A stretch of DNA of 64,000 nucleotides, from NCBI GenBank assembly GCA_017302835.1, contig JAFLCC010000001.1, forward strand, positions 248,001 to 312,000, written 5' to 3'. Shown here in pieces: positions 62,150 to 64,000 of this stretch. How positions within the stretch are numbered: position 1 is the first letter of the stretch; each line of letters opens with the position of its first letter. The position numbers and the translations under genes are program-made. This DNA comes from Deltaproteobacteria bacterium (GTDB taxonomy: Bacteria; Bdellovibrionota; Bdellovibrionia; Bdellovibrionales; Bdellovibrionaceae). A model generated the notes under the pieces. It saw only the letters and a list, made by a program, of their open reading frames with translations, searched no databases and had not been told where the DNA came from.

Positions 62150-62788
62150 ATGAATTCAATGGAAACACTCTTATCGGTACCTGTAGAGAAAAGGGACACT
62201 CCTTGGGAAATTGATTTTTTTAATATTTTTGTTAATTCTAAGTTAAATGTCCTTTCACCAGACCCTCAAGTTGGCCCTGATAATTGGCCTTATTTGATGA
62301 CCGAGTGGACAACTGAATCAACGGAATCAGTTCAAAAAATAATTCATTGGCTGCACGATAAAGGAATCGGCTTGGTTGTCAATCCGACAAAGGATTATCC
62401 AGATTATGTTTTTTCCTACGGAATGATTTGGTCGTTTAAAGAAAGTGGATTTTTCTATAAAACAACAGATAATATTAAGAATGGGGTTCTGGAAATTAAG
62501 GAAAATTCAAATTGTTTTTATGGGGCCCCCAATGAGGAATATTTACCAAAGTATGCACGGCAAATTTTAAAGGATTTTTTTCGAGATCAAGGTTTATTGA
62601 ATGTTAAAATACTCATGATTTCAACGGACAGTAAATTTTTTGATTTTGCTATTTCAATAGAAAGCCTAGGGAATCCACCCATCTCAGAACATGAAGGAAT
62701 TGCCGAGGCCATCAGTTGGTTCTTGCCCCCTCACTATAGCATCTTACTCATCAGCCAAAACAACTTGCCACCATTTGTTGATTTATAA
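62150..62788 (+). CDS. cytoplasmic protein of unknown function (212 aa)
   Basis: I do not recognise this protein. It has no signal or membrane segment, and it contains DTPWEIDFFNIFVNSKL, DNWPYLMTEW and HEGIAEAISWFLPPHYSILL. The Trp/Pro/Tyr-rich composition and regular beta/alpha pattern suggest a compact globular domain. An AGAGA site before the ATG supports the start at 62150. It is convergent with the truncated propeller protein, 23 bases away. Confidence 0.7.
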   Translation: MNSMETLLSVPVEKRDTPWEIDFFNIFVNSKLNVLSPDPQVGPDNWPYLMTEWTTESTESVQKIIHWLHDKGIGLVVNPTKDYPDYVFSYGMIWSFKESGFFYKTTDNIKNGVLEIKENSNCFYGAPNEEYLPKYARQILKDFFRDQGLLNVKILMISTDSKFFDFAISIESLGNPPISEHEGIAEAISWFLPPHYSILLISQNNLPPFVDL

Positions 62789-62811
62789 AAAGCAACCTAT
62801 ACTCTGCCGGT

Positions 62812-64000
62812 CTAAGGTTGAGTGTTCATATCTTCAAGGTCTACTTCGACTTCAAGTTCTTTCACAATTGGTTTCCAAATATAAACCTCTTTCACTTGCC
62901 CATGGTAACCCTTGTTCATGTAATCTATTAGCGTTGGATCTCCAGAAATAATAAAATTTCCATTTTTAAGTACGGTCAAATATCGATTCATCCCAATCAT
63001 TTTATCTTGCAGTTTATGCGGAGTGAAGTCTCCAGTTCCATCTTTGGAGAGGATGTAAACTTTGGCCTGATTGTTATTTACAACTAAGTTTCCATTCGGA
63101 AGTTCACGCGCATTCCATACAAAGCCCCCTAGAAATATATTTTGTTGGTTGAGGTATTGATTTGTTTTTGGATCGAGTTCCCAAATACGAACATGACCAT
63201 CATAGCCGGCGGTAGCTATGCGTCCATCTTTTAGAAGCTCAACGCTAGAAATCTTGCCGCTTCCAGGCGGGTTCTGAAATTTGTATTGGTACACATGAGT
63301 TTGCCGTTGCTGATCCCAGCGATAGTATTCGAGCCGGCCAGAGTAGTCCCCCGTCACGAAATCGTTGTTAGGAAAAACCGCAATGTCCATGATGCCAGCC
63401 GTACCTGGTTGAATGGCACCTTTGTGCTGTGTTGAGATGTAGGTGTATGTTCCTCCCTGGTTAGGTACCGACGATTCTGTAAATATAAGTAATTCCCCGT
63501 CATTGTCACCCAATATCGCGCGACCATTTGGTAACGCTTTTAGTGGCCCAACAAGAGTTCCTGGGAATACCACGGCTGTAGGCCGCACACTCGGATTCAT
63601 TGGGATGAACATCATGGCATTTTTATTGTTGGTGGTTGTGTAGTATACAATTGTCCCACTGGTTAGTTCAGCGAAAGGCCCCTGAACAGAACCAGGAGTT
63701 TTTGATAAGTGACTGTAGTATTCGAATGAACCATTGGGTTTAGGTTTCAAGAATTCACTTTTACCATATCGAGTTTCTGCTAACAACCGTCCACTTTGCA
63801 ATTCAAAAATTTGATCGGGATTTTGTTCAAAGAGATCTCCGATGTCGTGTACTGGTTCGTATAGCTCGGATTCGACTACTATTTTTTCAATGCGCTTTAG
63901 GGGAATTCTAGGTTTCGGTTTTTCTTCTTTCTCAATTTTAGGTTCTGGGCGATTTTGAATTTCTTTGATTTTTGCTTTTAAAATTCCATCAAATCCAGGG
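62812..64000 (-). CDS. WD40-like beta-propeller protein, N-terminus outside the window
   Basis: The minus-strand frame stays open to the last base, so the protein is cut at its N-terminus. The visible ~396 residues start with a Lys/Pro/Glu-rich linker (KEEKPKPRIPLKRIE) and then form repeated propeller blades. LLKDGRIATAGYDGHVRIWE is a textbook WD40 blade, and GDYSGRLEYYRW, GDNDGELLIFTES, ELPNGNLVVNNN and VLKNGNFIISGD are partners. Such proteins bind other proteins. The codon at 63801 is not the true start. The C-terminus is EVEVDLEDMNTQP. Confidence 0.8.
   Translation of the reverse strand, partial: PGFDGILKAKIKEIQNRPEPKIEKEEKPKPRIPLKRIEKIVVESELYEPVHDIGDLFEQNPDQIFELQSGRLLAETRYGKSEFLKPKPNGSFEYYSHLSKTPGSVQGPFAELTSGTIVYYTTTNNKNAMMFIPMNPSVRPTAVVFPGTLVGPLKALPNGRAILGDNDGELLIFTESSVPNQGGTYTYISTQHKGAIQPGTAGIMDIAVFPNNDFVTGDYSGRLEYYRWDQQRQTHVYQYKFQNPPGSGKISSVELLKDGRIATAGYDGHVRIWELDPKTNQYLNQQNIFLGGFVWNARELPNGNLVVNNNQAKVYILSKDGTGDFTPHKLQDKMIGMNRYLTVLKNGNFIISGDPTLIDYMNKGYHGQVKEVYIWKPIVKELEVEVDLEDMNTQP

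Noticed and set aside
1-64000. Search for tRNA, rRNA, insertion sequences, integrases and phage genes
   Set aside because: None could be supported: no cloverleaf, no rRNA-like stretch, no transposase or integrase motif, no terminal inverted repeats around a mobile gene.

Overview
The window looks like a chromosomal segment of a low-GC member of the Bdellovibrionota (Bdellovibrio-like predatory lineage). The reasons are a one-gene bacterial histone of the Bdellovibrio type, an AT-rich coding style, many exported proteins of unknown function, an ATP synthase operon reduced to the a and c subunits, and a string of parvulin-type chaperones. The species assignment is inference. I see no rRNA, tRNA, CRISPR array, insertion sequence or prophage. 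The segment is densely coding and mostly housekeeping, with a few accessory islands.

Layout. 1-1.8 kb: tail of an unknown gene, two AtpI/AtpZ-like small membrane proteins, atpB and atpE, ended by a strong bidirectional terminator. 1.8-10.8 kb (minus strand): an exported protein-kinase-like protein, a phosphohexomutase, an operon of three parvulin isomerases plus pdxA, a DUF374 acyltransferase and etfBA. 11-14.4 kb: sdhCAB. 14.7-18.4 kb: a secreted subtilisin and a 600-residue exported unknown. 18.4-20 kb (minus): a hydrolase and a double-FHA protein. 20.2-22 kb: rpsF-DUF2232-rplI, without rpsR. 22-24.9 kb (minus): queE, a Fis-like regulator, dnaB and a small protein. 25-31.8 kb: ftsK, a repeat protein, an LptM-like lipoprotein, dapF, dapA, dapB, a degenerate HPPK (FolK)-like protein and a lipoprotein. 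31.9-37.5 kb: a large anchored unknown, murD (minus), a membrane metallophosphoesterase, the histone and an exported unknown (minus). 37.7-45.5 kb: ligA (minus), then an esterase, gatCAB, Ppx/GppA and DUF192. 45.6-49.9 kb: a LysM lipoprotein with a C-terminal membrane helix, a PilZ protein and rho. 49.9-54.2 kb: an Asp-box lipoprotein and three coupled exported unknowns. 54.2-56.8 kb: aldolase, mtnA and mtnP. 56.9-61.4 kb: a fatty-acid desaturase and the divergent oxyR / ahpC-ahpF peroxide module. 61.5-64 kb: small unknowns and a truncated WD40-like protein.

How the genes work together. Several sets are coherent: succinate oxidation (sdhCAB) and electron transfer flavoprotein (etfBA) feeding the quinone pool; periplasmic and outer-membrane protein folding (three parvulins, LptM-like lipoprotein); diaminopimelate synthesis (dapF-dapA-dapB) with murD for peptidoglycan; GatCAB transamidation; and OxyR control of the AhpC/AhpF peroxidase, with a recognisable OxyR half-site pair and promoter. 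The aldolase-mtnA-mtnP trio fits the DHAP shunt for methylthioadenosine salvage better than the full methionine cycle.

Points most worth follow-up: the histone, the possible DHAP shunt, the exported kinase-like protein, the degenerate FolK fold behind dapB, Rho with a 260-residue disordered N-terminus, the phosphoesterase whose motifs are split by membrane segments, and a probable frameshift at an A7 run in one parvulin gene.
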